In this document: piece after piece, positions 1 to 10,010 of the stretch
How positions within the stretch are numbered: the stretch's first letter is position 1
Layout: each line of letters begins with the position of its first letter
Origin: Gymnopilus junonius
Taxonomy: Eukaryota > Basidiomycota > Agaricomycetes > Agaricales > Galerinaceae
DNA: 30,520 nt
Direction of reading: 5' to 3'
Assembly: GCA_015501075.1 (NCBI GenBank)
Contig: JADNYJ010000388.1
Location: 1-30,520 of the forward strand
Translations under genes and position numbers: made by a program
Notes under the pieces: model-generated
The model's input: only the letters and a program-made list of their open reading frames with translations
The model's database searches: none
Told to the model about the DNA's origin: nothing

Positions 1-1079
1 ACTTCGCCAAGGGACTACGCAAGTACCTATCAGCTCCCCATTTACGATCAAGATATTCAAAGAAGACCAACTTTCACCTTCGGGCCGCCCGTCCAGCCAA
101 ACACCCGGCCATCCTTCGGGAATTGCTGCGCACACTATGGACTGATCTTGTTGACCCTATTTTACAATCTCTGGCCATGACAGTGAGCTCGAATTCAAAT
201 TCTATTACGGCGGTTAGAATTTACTAGGCCCATTCGTAGATCAAAAGTGACAGTGGCGACTTACCCCGAATCTGGTGGTGCCCTACAGGTCCTTTTGCTT
301 TCCTTCCCATTCATGCAGCGGGTATATATAGAGAGGGTAAAGGCGCCGCTAGAGGAGAATGCTTGGCCGACTTCGCGGTATCCTCATTTATTCCAACATT
401 GAGTATTCTTGACAGACTAAGATCTCGCAAGATCCCAAGCCCACAAGTCATGGACTCTTGGCTTGTGAGTCAGGCCTGATACACCAGGATTGGGCCAAAT
501 TCCACACACTATTGAGGAAGTGCAGAAGGGCGCGCGATGCTTTAGACAAGCGAGGGATTAGGTCAGCGTCGTATAACAGCAAACACGCAACCGCCGACGT
601 CATTTTGGAGTCCTTGGAATCCTTTTCGTGCGTCCATCTAGCATGCCATGCTTCCCAAGACATCGAGAACCCTCTCGAAAGCGCGATCCACCTATACGAC
701 AAACCACTCAAGCTCTCCGATATTATGAAAAAAGGATCTCCCCAACGCTGACCTTGCGTTCATGTCTGCATGTCAGACCAGCGCTGGTGATGAGAAGCTC
801 CCAGAGGAAGCGGTCCACCTCGCCGCTGGAATGCTGACAGCTGGGTACCGGAGCGTTGTCGCGACTATGTGGTCCATCTCCGATATGCACGCTCCATATG
901 TAGCACAGACATTTTACGAGAATCTTTTGCACAATAAGGCCAGAGAAAGGGACGTAAAACTGGATGGCATAGGTGCAGCACGAGCCCTTCACACGGCAAC
1001 ACGGCATTTGCGGGAGAAACTGGGCGATTCAGATGAGGGCCTCCTAGTGTGGATACCATATATTCATGTTGGAATTTAA
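1..1079 (+). pseudogene. CHAT-domain protein relic (3' part, caspase-like fold)
   Basis: This is the C-terminal part of a TPR-CHAT protein; its 5' end lies outside the window. Reading starts in frame 3, an intron of 57 nt fits at 183-239 (GTGAGC..TAG), and the following exon aligns codon by codon with the second CHAT gene downstream. CHAT domains belong to the caspase/separase-like clan. The conserved His sits in HLACHA (codon 647-649) and the Cys in SACQTS (codon 771-773), so both catalytic residues survive. The frame is broken at least three times: around 433-475, around 520-535, and in an A-run at about 727-734 that has one more A than the paralogue. The last segment ends in a normal terminus with TAA at 1077-1079. 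Compared with the paralogue the lesions are mostly extra bases, unlike other genes here, so I read it as truly decayed. It is a tandem paralogue of the gene at 4439-7932. Confidence 0.85.
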
Positions 1080-1341
1080 CTTTCTATGGACGATAGGATA
1101 GTAATATAGAACGTATCAGTAATTCTATTGTTGTGTAAGATCATGACACAACTTACGTACGTTATGTCCAGCACCAGCACGGGAAAGTCAAGCTTGAAGA
1201 AGCCAATTAAATGCAATAACAGCATTCGAGGTTTTCGCGCGTAACTTCCACTTGGACTTCGGAGCAAGAATGGTGATAAAGGTCACGTGATTTTATTCTT
1301 CTTGCGACACCCAACATTCACAATAATCAATGCTTTCCATT

Positions 1342-2089
1342 CTAAATCGTGATTAAGGCAGGCATCAATCGTCCTCCCACTCCCTCTCTGAGAACGTCCT
1401 GGTGATCCTGAAGATAGTCATCAGTAAAATTTTTCGAAAGCTCATGTAGTCACTCACCATATTCCTAGCAATGCAACACGGCCATCCATCGAGGACCATC
1501 GTAAACCTCTGTCGAAGTGGGCCCAGAATTATGTGTCGTTGATGAGGGCGAGAGCCGACCGGATACGATGGTGGTTAGCTGGTCTGCGAATGTACGTCGT
1601 GTCCGCTTCAATTTATGTTTATGGTCTTGATGCGGCTTTGACGATAATTCCATTTCGACTCCGATTCTGATGTTTGTATTCGGATGAGAATTGGTCTGTC
1701 GCTTCTGACGATGAAGACGCGAGTGAAGAGGAGGATGCGTCGAGGGCACGAGAGCTGGGAGCACCGTCAGTAGTGGTTCATGCAATATTCTAGGTTGAAA
1801 GTCGCCTATACTGAAGGATCAAAAAAAGTCATCGAAATCAGAATGACCAAGCCAAATAATGATAAGAAAAGGGATACACACTATACCACCGACTCGCTGG
1901 CCTTGAAGAATTCTCTGTACCATCCCCACTCATCTGCACACAGCCTCTCTCGTCAGCTGTACCAGATTGCTGCTTCTCGGGTCCAGACCCTTGATTTCCT
2001 CCGGAAGGCGGAGGGGTGCGCAGAATGACACTCTGCAAGGAAGAGGTTGGGTAACGCCCGAGTCCGTCGAGGAACGGGGAGAGGTGCAT
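1342..2089 (-). CDS. Putative minus-strand gene, three exons, unknown function
   Basis: I do not recognise this protein. Read from ATG at 2089-2087 the first exon is Gly/Ser/Pro-rich and runs to about 1878. An intron at 1811-1877 then joins in frame to a Ser-rich, basic second exon, which includes the run QDHKHKLKRTRRTFADQ. A second intron at 1408-1457 (50 nt, GTGAGT..CTTCAG, branch-like CTGATGAC) joins a short last exon ending VGGRLMPALITI and a stop at 1344-1342. One frame change is needed near 1465-1480, just before the second donor, and another may lie inside exon 2. Two well-placed introns and sensible protein text on both sides are the support. It lies between the two CHAT copies and is convergent with the first. 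It could be a degraded gene. Confidence 0.42.
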
Positions 2090-2597
2090 TGGGGTGACGA
2101 TAGAGCATCACGGTGCGTGTCATAAACTACTGGAATCGTAGTACGTGTGTTTCCGCTTCCTGGAAATGTCTCTGCGGGTTTAATTCAACGTTAGTTTTCT
2201 GACCTTATGAACATTGGGAAGGCTTGCCATATTTCTCAAAGCGACGTATAAGTCGACGTGCTCAACCTTGCACAAATGATCGTCAAGATCATGAACGAGT
2301 TCGACAAGAAAATCCTGCGGAAGATAATACAAGAACAGTCAATACAAAGGGCCAAAAATCAGTTCTTGGAGCCATACACACCCTTTCCTTCAGCAATCAC
2401 CGTTCAAACTCTTCCCACTCTCCTCAACACTCTCCAGTTTTCTAACATCCCGCCCACCTCCCTTTCAACAAGCATTACTCTGTTCGCCAGTAAATTACAC
2501 GCCTAAAGATGCTCCTTCGGCAGAGATACATGGGCATGGTAATGCGCCTCTTGACTAACGCGACTGACCAGTCAATCAGGGCGAACGAGTCATAAAA
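2090..2597. other. Gap with an ORF open on both strands
   Basis: No gene can be assigned. On the plus strand 2258-2506 is open for 82 codons and reads plausibly (Lys/Glu/Ile-rich first half, then Thr/Ser/Leu-rich). The same codons read on the minus strand also look protein-like, but with three stops. One of the two may be an exon of a neighbouring gene; I cannot decide which. Confidence 0.3.
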
Positions 2598-2965
2598 TTA
2601 GTGTGGTGTTTGGACGGCGCGTTCGCGGTGAAGGATAAATCTTCTGGTTTGGAACTTAGAAGTGTGCGTGGGGGTCGGTGGTGTATCCACTTGAGTGCAA
2701 AGTGTCGAACGTCGAGGGTATGCTATTCCGCGAGGCTTGGGTCTGGAGGAGTCTCTGAGCGTGTGTAGTAGGTGAAGAGGAGGATGAGTCGCCACCGTAG
2801 ACGTCCTAAGGCTACATACAACCCAGGCGTAGTGACGATCACGTATTTTTCTCCTGTGACAGTCACAACTTGTGTTGAAACCTCCTGCCTCTTGAGCTCG
2901 TCAACACAGGAAGGCGCTAAGCTCCATAAAGTGCCGAGTTCGTTACAGACAGACTTCCGCTTCAT
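2598..2965 (-). CDS. Putative small minus-strand gene, two exons, 100 residues
   Basis: This is an unrecognised protein. ATG at 2965-2963 opens an exon (2820-2965) reading through VVTVTGEKYVIVTTPGL. A 65-nt intron at 2755-2819 (GTATGT..CTCAG) joins exon 2 (2598-2754), which is Pro/Thr/Arg-rich and ends at TAA 2600-2598. The two exons total 303 nt, an exact multiple of three, with no frameshift needed. No signal peptide or membrane segment is evident. The caution is that the plus strand over 2772-3071 is also open for 99 codons, so strand choice rests on the intron and on the fit of the frame across it. The upstream sequence (2966-3070) also stays readable on the minus strand after one TGA, so the true start may lie further 5'. 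Confidence 0.4.
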
Positions 2966-4438
2966 TCAGATATTCGAAAGAAGGCAACTAGTCGTGACTC
3001 TGGCCCAAGTACGAACTTCCGCGGAACACAACAAGAAAGAGAGTACCAGCTCTGGGCGGAACACTGCCTGAGTATTAACGAGATCGCTCGAGCAAGACCC
3101 ACATATTCCAGGCCACTAATAGTAATACTGACATTGATGCTAGACTCTTGTCTGGTGATTTTTCTACTAAGGGGCTTGTTATGGTTGCTTCTCTTCGACT
3201 ATGTTGGAGCCTGCCTCTAAACTGGGAGCCTGGTCAAATACTACGTGAACGCGCCACGGTTTCTATCATACCTCATCATCTAGGTCTATAACGATCGTTG
3301 ATACCTCGAATCAAGTTCTCAAGCTTATATTTATCTATCGCCTTGCATTTTCTCGACTGAACTTTATGGTATCGACGCTTGGCATGGACTGGGCCTCTGG
3401 CTCCTTTCTTCCCTACTTACTGGGCACACATTCGGGCACTGGCAGACGGACCAACTCATGTGGTTCCGGCGTGTTATAGCAAAGCTGTACATACAGTCGG
3501 ACGCGGTGAGCAGTTACGCTGATTCTATTTTCAGAGGACGGCATGGCTTACGTTGACAGTCGAAATCCCAAATCGACTTATCATTTGGCTTTATTTACTC
3601 TGCAGACCCTCAAACTAAAGTACCGACAAGGCGATGTTCTGGGAAAATCACAGAATGTCAACACAGCCAATCTTCATTCTAATCCTCATAGAACAACACT
3701 GCTTTTCTGTCAACGACGTCCCCAGTCGCTAGTCCCTGATAGCTTGTACTTGTTCTAATTCTGCTTACGTTCCAAATCGAGGAATCAGCTGGATCGATGC
3801 GATGGCAAATCACGAACCTGAAGATTTCTTGCGATGACATTCCATGTTGCATATCCTGCTGGATTATGAGTTTTGATGGCAGCTTGACGGTGAAAAGGTT
3901 CTTGATAAGTGAGCTGCTCTGCTTCTACTGTTTTCAAGGTTCTGTTCCACCTCATCTCCGAAATTGCGCTGTTTATTAGCTCAGCCGCACGAGGAGTCTG
4001 CATGTCAGAAGCAGGGTACATGCATGGGCATATTCCAGCGCTAATCGCACTAGGAAACCCACTGGGCTATACGCTTTTCTGAACACGCAGAATTGGGATC
4101 GCATGGAAATAAACGGCTGTGTGCAATTCTCCGTATACTCTTTCCATTCTTGTAGACAGACTGCCAAATCCTTTCGAATTGCTCATGTTGATGTGCGTTA
4201 AGTGGAAAGAAATTAAAGACATGGGCGGTGTGTCCGAACACGTTGAGGGACCACATCCAAAATAGTACAGAGCAATAGCATAGCTCTCGCCCATGAGAAC
4301 TTACGTCTCCCTTGTCTTATAAGGTAGAGTCGCCAAAACGCTTCTATCGTGAGCTGTGATATACTTCCTCTTCTCTCCATTGCCTTCGCAACATCCTCCT
4401 TTCCATTACCGTTGGTAACTTTACACTATTACGCTACA
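2966..4438. other. Gap between CHAT copies; short open stretches only
   Basis: I see no assignable gene. Around 3360-3530 the plus strand is open in all three frames with protein-like text. Around 3785-4294 the minus strand has several overlapping 60-78 codon ORFs that look like fragments of one gene in shifting frames. These may be remnants or a frame-damaged gene. The last 130 bases precede the TPR-CHAT start and contain a TTATAA motif at about 4316-4321. Confidence 0.3.
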
Positions 4439-7400
4439 ATGTCCAACAACGCCCCAGGGGACGACCGGGATATGTGGGCGCTTAATCCAGTAATAACGCG
4501 TTGATATGCTAATCTATGTTATCACAGCGATTTATATATCAGAGGTTAGTGTGCCATGCTTGGCATCGACTCACTGGTCCTTACAATATATAATTAACAG
4601 AAATCGTCGTTGAATGCTCTCCTGAGGATAAGGACAAGTCGGAACTCCTCGGGCTTACGCTGGTAATCATTGACGAGCCGAATTGTCGTTTTGAGCTCAA
4701 GAAAATATCCCCGACAACATGGAAAGCAGAGGATGAGGTTGAGATGTGAGCAACAACCTCCGAGTCCCTGCCGTTGAACCTGATATTGACTGATTCCTTC
4801 ATATCACAGAGCTATTCCAACCCAGGGACTTTTTGTTGTCGCCTCTTCGCAAGGTCCCGGAGACCTGGGTCACATCTACATAGATGTCAGTGATTTGTCG
4901 GCTCAGGCACTGGAACAAAATGGCATGCAACCAGGACGCTGTAAGACCCAAAACATATTGCTCGTTGACTATTCGATCCTGACCATCTCACTACATATTG
5001 ACAGATACAAAGCTGAAGTTCGATAGCCTGTCGGAGGATTTCCCTGGACTATGGCTTTCATTTGAGGTGTACAACTCGGAATTCAAGAAAGGCTTAAACA
5101 AAGGCCAAGAACGTGAGTACTTGTACACTCCAATACAGGAAAGAATTCCGCATGACATTTTTCACAGTAACACATCCTGAGGATAGCGATCCTTCTGATC
5201 TATACGGCATCATTCAAATGCTTAAGGATGACCACCCGATGAAAGCTGATGCGCTAAATTACTGCGGAGATCAAGCTCTGAAAAAATTCAAGATTACACA
5301 CAACATTGAAGACATTTCCCAAGCGATAACGGCCTATGCTCAAGCTGTCGCTTGTCTACCAGAAGGCGATCAAAAACTGGGAAGCTTCCTAAGCGACTGC
5401 GCATCGGGATACTATTGGCGCTTCAACTCCTTCGGACAGATCTCGGATATAAATGAAGCAATTTCGAAATGGAAAGTAGCAGCAGCAATAACACCAGATG
5501 GCGATGAAAAATTACCCGGCTTGCTCAGTAACATTGGAGCCTCACTCCGCAGTCGATTTGAACGAATCGGAGAAATCGAAGACCTATCAGACGCGATTCA
5601 ACTTCAGCGGAAAGCAGTTGAGCTCACTCCAGTTGGGCATGCTGACCTTCCAAGTCTGTTCAATAATCTAGGAGGCTCATTTCTTCGTCGGTTTGAACGA
5701 ATTGGAGAGATGACAGATATCTCAGAATCAATCCGACTTCGGCAGAGAGCAGTTGAGCTCACCCCAGTTGGGCATGCTGACCTTCCAAGTCTGTTCAATA
5801 ATCTAGGAGGCTCATTTCTTCGTCGGTTTGAACGAATTGGAGAGATGACAGATATCTCAGAATCAATCCGACTTCGGCAGAGAGCAGTTGAGCTCACCCC
5901 ATTTGGGCATGCTGACCTTCCAAGTTGGCTCAATAACCTAGGCAATGCATTTCTTCGTCGGTTTGAACGAATTGGAGAGATGACAGATATCTCAGAATCA
6001 ATCCGACTTCGGCAGAGAGCAGTTGAGCTCACCCCAGTTGGGCATGCTGACCTTCCAAGTTGGCTCAATAACCTAGGAATCTCTTTCTTGAGGCACTTTG
6101 AACACAGCCAAGACCTCGAATCCTTTAATTCAGCTGTATCAAATTTCCGTCTCTCGGCCAATTCCCCCACCGGTTCACCTCTTACTTCTCTCCGTGCAGC
6201 CAAGCAATGGGCTACATTATCAAAAGCCTCCCCGCTCTTCTTGCATGACACATTGGGTGCCTATGAAAGAACTGTTCATCTTCTTTCTGTCATAACCAGC
6301 CTCGATAACACAGTGAAACGCCGTCATGACACTCTCATTGATTCTTCCCAATTACCTATTGCTGCAGCTGCAGCTGCCTTGTCTGTTAACTGTCCTGATA
6401 GGGCCTTAGAGTGGTTGGAGCAGGGCAGATGCATTGTCTGGAACCAAATCAACCAACTCCGCACACCAGTTGAAGACCTCCATGCGTTCAACCCAACTCT
6501 TGCCGACAAATTTACAAGTATATCAAAGCAGCTGGAGTATGCTGGTTCTCGTATAGATCCCCGCCATACAGAAGAGAAGTTGTCAATGGATGCCAAAATT
6601 TCCTTGGAAAATGAGGCGTACAATCATCTCAAGCTTGCCAAAGAGCGTGATGAAATCCTTGCCAGTGTTCGGAATATCCCAGGTTTCGAAAACTTTCTGC
6701 TACCGAGAAAATGCTCGGACTTATGAGCATACTTCCAGAAGATGGTCCTGTGGTTATTATCAATGGAGATGAAGAGCGCTGCGATGCTCTCACCCTTATG
6801 CATGGCTGTGGCGGGCCATTGCACATACCGTTGGAACGAGTTACATACGAAAAAGCAAGGTCCGATGTTAAGAGGCTACACCAATATCTGTCATCCCGCA
6901 AATTTGTATCACGGTATTCGGAGGAGGCCACTTCTGACTCTCGTGCTGCTCGTCGAGCTATGCAACCTGACTCCCAAAACACCATCCAAGAACTGTTGCA
7001 TACACTATGGACTTACCTTGTTGAACCCATTTTGGAAGCTTTGGCAATGACGGTGGGCTCAAGTTCTATTATAACATTTAACACTTAACGACTTCATCTT
7101 CAGGTCAAGGATGACGGCAACGACTTGCCTCGAATTTGGTGGTGCCCGACAGGCCCCTTTGCTTTCCTTCCAATTCACGCCGCAGGAATATACGGCAAAG
7201 GTGTTGCTAAAGGAAACTGCTTGGCCGATTTTGCGATATCTTCATACATTCCATCTTTGAGTATCCTCGACAAATTGAGATCTCGAAAGAATCCAAACAC
7301 CACTAATCATGGAGTCTTACTTGTCAGCCAGCCCGATACGCCCAAGCTACAGAGGATTTCGTGCACTGTAAAAGAGGTTCAGAAAACCCAGGAAGAATTA

Positions 7401-7932
7401 AATAAGCGCGGCATTCGTTCAGCCTTGTACAATAGCAAAGACGCAACTGCTGAAGTCGTTCTGGAGTCGTTGGAATCCTTTTCATGCGTACACCTGGCAT
7501 GTCATGCATCCCAGGGCACCGACAATCCGATGGAAAGTTCAATCTACCTTTACGATAAACCACTCACTCTTGCGGAGATCATGAAAAAGGACCTACCCAA
7601 TGCCGACCTCGCGTTCATGTCCGCCTGTCAGACGAGCGTCGGAGACGAGAAACTCCCAGAGGAAGCTGTTCACCTCGCCGCTGGGATGTTGGCAGCTGGG
7701 TACCGAAGCGTTGTGGCACTATGTGGTCCATCTCTGATGAGCATGCCCCATATGTGGCGGAGAAATTCTATGAGAATCTGTTGAGCAGAAGTTCTAATGA
7801 AGGAGGTGCAAAGTTGGACGTTGCAAGTGCGGCGCAAGCTCTTCACGTCGCAACACGACGTTTGCGAGAGAAACTTGGGGATTCGACAAAGATCTCTTGT
7901 ATTGGATACCGTATATTCATGTAGGAATTTGA
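4439..7932 (+). CDS. TPR-CHAT protein (caspase-like, C2-like N-terminus)
   Basis: This is a predicted cytosolic caspase-clan protein with TPR scaffolding; its substrate is unknown. Introns fit at 4474-4527, 4545-4600, 4746-4809, 4941-5004, 5113-5167 and 7053-7103, all GT..AG and keeping frame. The joined product would be about 1,050 residues. Residues 1-145 form a beta-rich region ending in PGLWLSFEVY (C2-like by inference). About 370 residues of TPR-like repeats follow, including near-identical 45-residue units, then a linker and the CHAT domain with His in HLACHA (7503-7505) and Cys in SACQTS (7626-7628). Three single-base losses break the frame: near 6720, near 7716 and near 7890. Each is placed by comparison with the CHAT copy at 1-1079 or with family order, and the frame recovers afterwards to the common C-terminus. 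I infer the gene may be intact in the organism. Its paralogue lies 3.4 kb upstream on the same strand. Confidence 0.88.
5614..6079 (+). repeat. Tandem 135-nt repeat (45-residue TPR-like units)
   Basis: Units start at 5614, 5749, 5884 and 6019, exactly 135 nt apart and in frame. Units 1 and 2 differ at about one base. Unit 3 is identical to unit 2 over its 3' half (FLRRFERIGEMTDISESI) and differs at several sites in its first half. Unit 4 follows unit 3 until about 6079 and then diverges. The identity at DNA level, including synonymous sites, points to very recent duplication or gene conversion. A more diverged unit precedes it at about 5479-5613. Confidence 0.95.
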
Positions 7933-8103
7933 TTTTTGTAAACGCAGTTGCCTGGGTTGAAGGGCGTCAGATTAATAGTCATGTCTTTTTCATGTACAAT
8001 GCTAAATAAGCACATACTCTACATACGTACTGGGCTGTGAGAGTTACCACCTCTAGGTTTCATTTAGGGAATGGCCTTCTGCAGGGATCAAGTAACAGCG
8101 ACC

Positions 8104-8887
8104 ATGAGCAAGAAGTCGACAAAAATGCACCAAGCAACAAATGTACACATTGAGCCTTCCTCTAAGTCAAAAAGCCAAGTCAAGTACGCCATCCTTTTGG
8201 TGAGAGTCAAGTAAATCCCTACACCTTTCCACTAACACAGGCATTGGTACCTCTGCAAACGCCCCGCGACATCTCCTTTAACCTCGCAGAACTCAAAATA
8301 TTTGACCCTAGCGAATCTCCGCACAGCCTCACCCTACCTTTCATACGGCTCCAATATCCGAGCACAAACACGCGCGATTGATAATGGCGACCGATTAGCC
8401 TAGTACTTATCGTCAGAGTCCCACCAAGATCAAGTGGACTTGGACTACGCAATCCGTATTCCTATCCTTGCTCCTCGTCGTTAGCCAAGCGTCCAGACCT
8501 CTTCGAGGAAGAGGAGATGATGGACGAGGAAGGGGGTAGATTCGAGCTTGGCGATGACGTCCAGAGGGGCGGAGGTGCCATCCAAGCAGCATCACTACAA
8601 GCATTCTGTGCAGCGACGAGCCCGGACGAGGGAAAGACGACAGTAAGTATGTCAGGACGTGTTGCGCGGTGCCTTCGAAGATTGTAAGCTGCAGAAGTTA
8701 AGCATTGGTCGTTTGTTCACTGTTACACGACCCACAACACAGAAGAACATACATTGATGATGGAATCCTTTAACTGGCCTACGACCCAGACTGTATTGCG
8801 CAGAGTAGGATGACATATCTCCTAGTGCCCTATCCAAGTGCCCTATCCTGGTTCCTCGCAAAGGCATGGACATTCTGGAAGAGATGA
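8104..8887 (+). CDS. Putative gene, unknown function, frame-damaged
   Basis: I do not recognise this protein. ATG at 8104 opens a 32-codon basic exon. A short intron (8200-8240, GTGAGA..ACACAG, branch CTAAC) leads to an exon with ALVPLQTPRDISFNLAEL. After 8380 the protein-like text continues in other frames: QVDLDYAIRIPILAPRR, then LAKRPDLFEEEEMMDEE up to a GTAAGT at about 8643. A possible intron ends near CTGCAG at about 8693, followed by HWSFVHCYTTHNTEEHTL and a terminal stretch ending FLAKAWTFWKR with TGA at 8885-8887. At least three frame changes are needed. I judge by the continuity of protein-like text, not by homology. It lies directly downstream of the TPR-CHAT gene on the same strand, and could equally be a relic. 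Confidence 0.4.
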
Positions 8888-9149
8888 TTAGTGCTCTTTA
8901 TTTCTCTGGGCTTGGTTTCAATCGTGTTTGGCAGTCCTAGATACCATTAATCAAACATCAATCTCATAATTCACGAATAACCATAACACTCCACTGAATC
9001 TCACATCCAAATCCTCCTTGGGTATATATGATGCCTAATCTCACTTTGAATCACGATCGGCGGATACGTCTCTTTTGCTATTTAATTTGATGGTATAATG
9101 AGTGATGACTGGTGACTCGTCGTCACTTGAGGAGAAATAGTGAGTCGCT

Positions 9150-9773
9150 TCACAGCACAACAGGGGGCGCGTCGAGTACTACGACGTCTGATAAGACCGT
9201 GCACACATTGCAGAATACAGTTTGCGGTTCATAATATCCTAGAACGTCGAAGGTCACAGGCATTCAAGGTATTGACTACAAGAAAATGCACAGACCCATC
9301 AGGACCAAAATCAAAAGAAAAGAAAAGAAATGCATACCAGCCCCTGGCAATAATGCTCTTGAGAAAGTCGAGCTCCTTCGTCAATTCCACTAGATCGCTC
9401 AGTGTCAGAATCAGAACTGATTTCACCCGGGGCACCAAAGGCACTTCGCGTGTGATTTTCCGCTATTACCATGGGCACTAAAAGCGCCCCGCGGGTGGAG
9501 AGGTACGTCGAGGGACACTTTGCGAGGGAGAAGAGAGTGTCGCAGCATCATTGGGATCGGCGTTCGAGCCCAACATTGAATGAAAGGGATTTGAAAGTCA
9601 AAGTAGGTGTTACAGTGCTGTCGTGATGTTTTAGAAAGAGAAATATTTACGTAGACAGGGCATTTAGAGAAAAAGAAATTTACCTTTCTAGAGACCATGT
9701 TGAGCGTCCCCGCTGAATAGTTTGATATTTCTTTCCGTTCTTCTATCGAGCTGAACGCACTTGATCTTGTCAT
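9150..9773 (-). CDS. Putative minus-strand gene, unknown function, frame-damaged
   Basis: This is an unrecognised protein. ATG at 9773-9771 opens a 30-codon exon (9684-9773). An intron at 9618-9683 (GTAAAT..GACAG) follows, then a Ser/Pro-rich stretch (SNADPNDAATLSSPSQSV) and an acidic stretch containing GEISSDSDTERSSGIDEG. A well-formed intron with a long pyrimidine tract lies at 9276-9337. The final exon reads VLGYYEPQTVFCNVCTVLSD and ends at TGA 9152-9150. At least two frame changes and one TGA just after the second intron need explaining. The pair of cysteines (CNVC) is notable but too little to call a zinc site. The start is head-to-head with the DUF1308 gene across 237 bases. Confidence 0.38.
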
Positions 9774-10010
9774 TGTCCAGAGAACAGCCCCTCGAAATCG
9801 AGATTAATGGTTACGCCACCACAGTAGTAGTGAGCGACGGATAGCTCATTATGAAGGTTACAAACTTCCATCGTCTCAGCCGTACCGTGGACATCCGGGA
9901 GGGTAAGTAGGAGAACTCAGCATCATTAAAAAAAATATCATTTCAGTTCTCTCACGTGTTCTCCCCAGGTGTAAACGCTTTTCTTTTCTTGTTCCTCAAT
10001 TCACGAAAAC
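9774..10010. promoter_or_regulatory. Probable shared promoter of two divergent genes
   Basis: These 237 bases separate the start of the putative minus-strand gene (9773) from the DUF1308 start (10011). The segment just before the plus-strand ATG is pyrimidine-rich (CTTTTCTTTTCTTGTTCCTC), typical of fungal transcription start regions. CACGTG-like and other motifs occur, but none is diagnostic. Confidence 0.3.

Noticed and set aside
5113..5138. 26-nt intron ending at the first CAG after 5113
   Set aside because: Too short, and the acceptor at 5167 gives a 55-nt intron that joins the frames properly.
5604..6251. Minus-strand ORF of 215 codons over the TPR array
   Set aside because: It is the antisense image of the 135-nt repeats; the repeat has no stop in that frame, so every copy extends it. 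The plus strand has the TPR family sequence.
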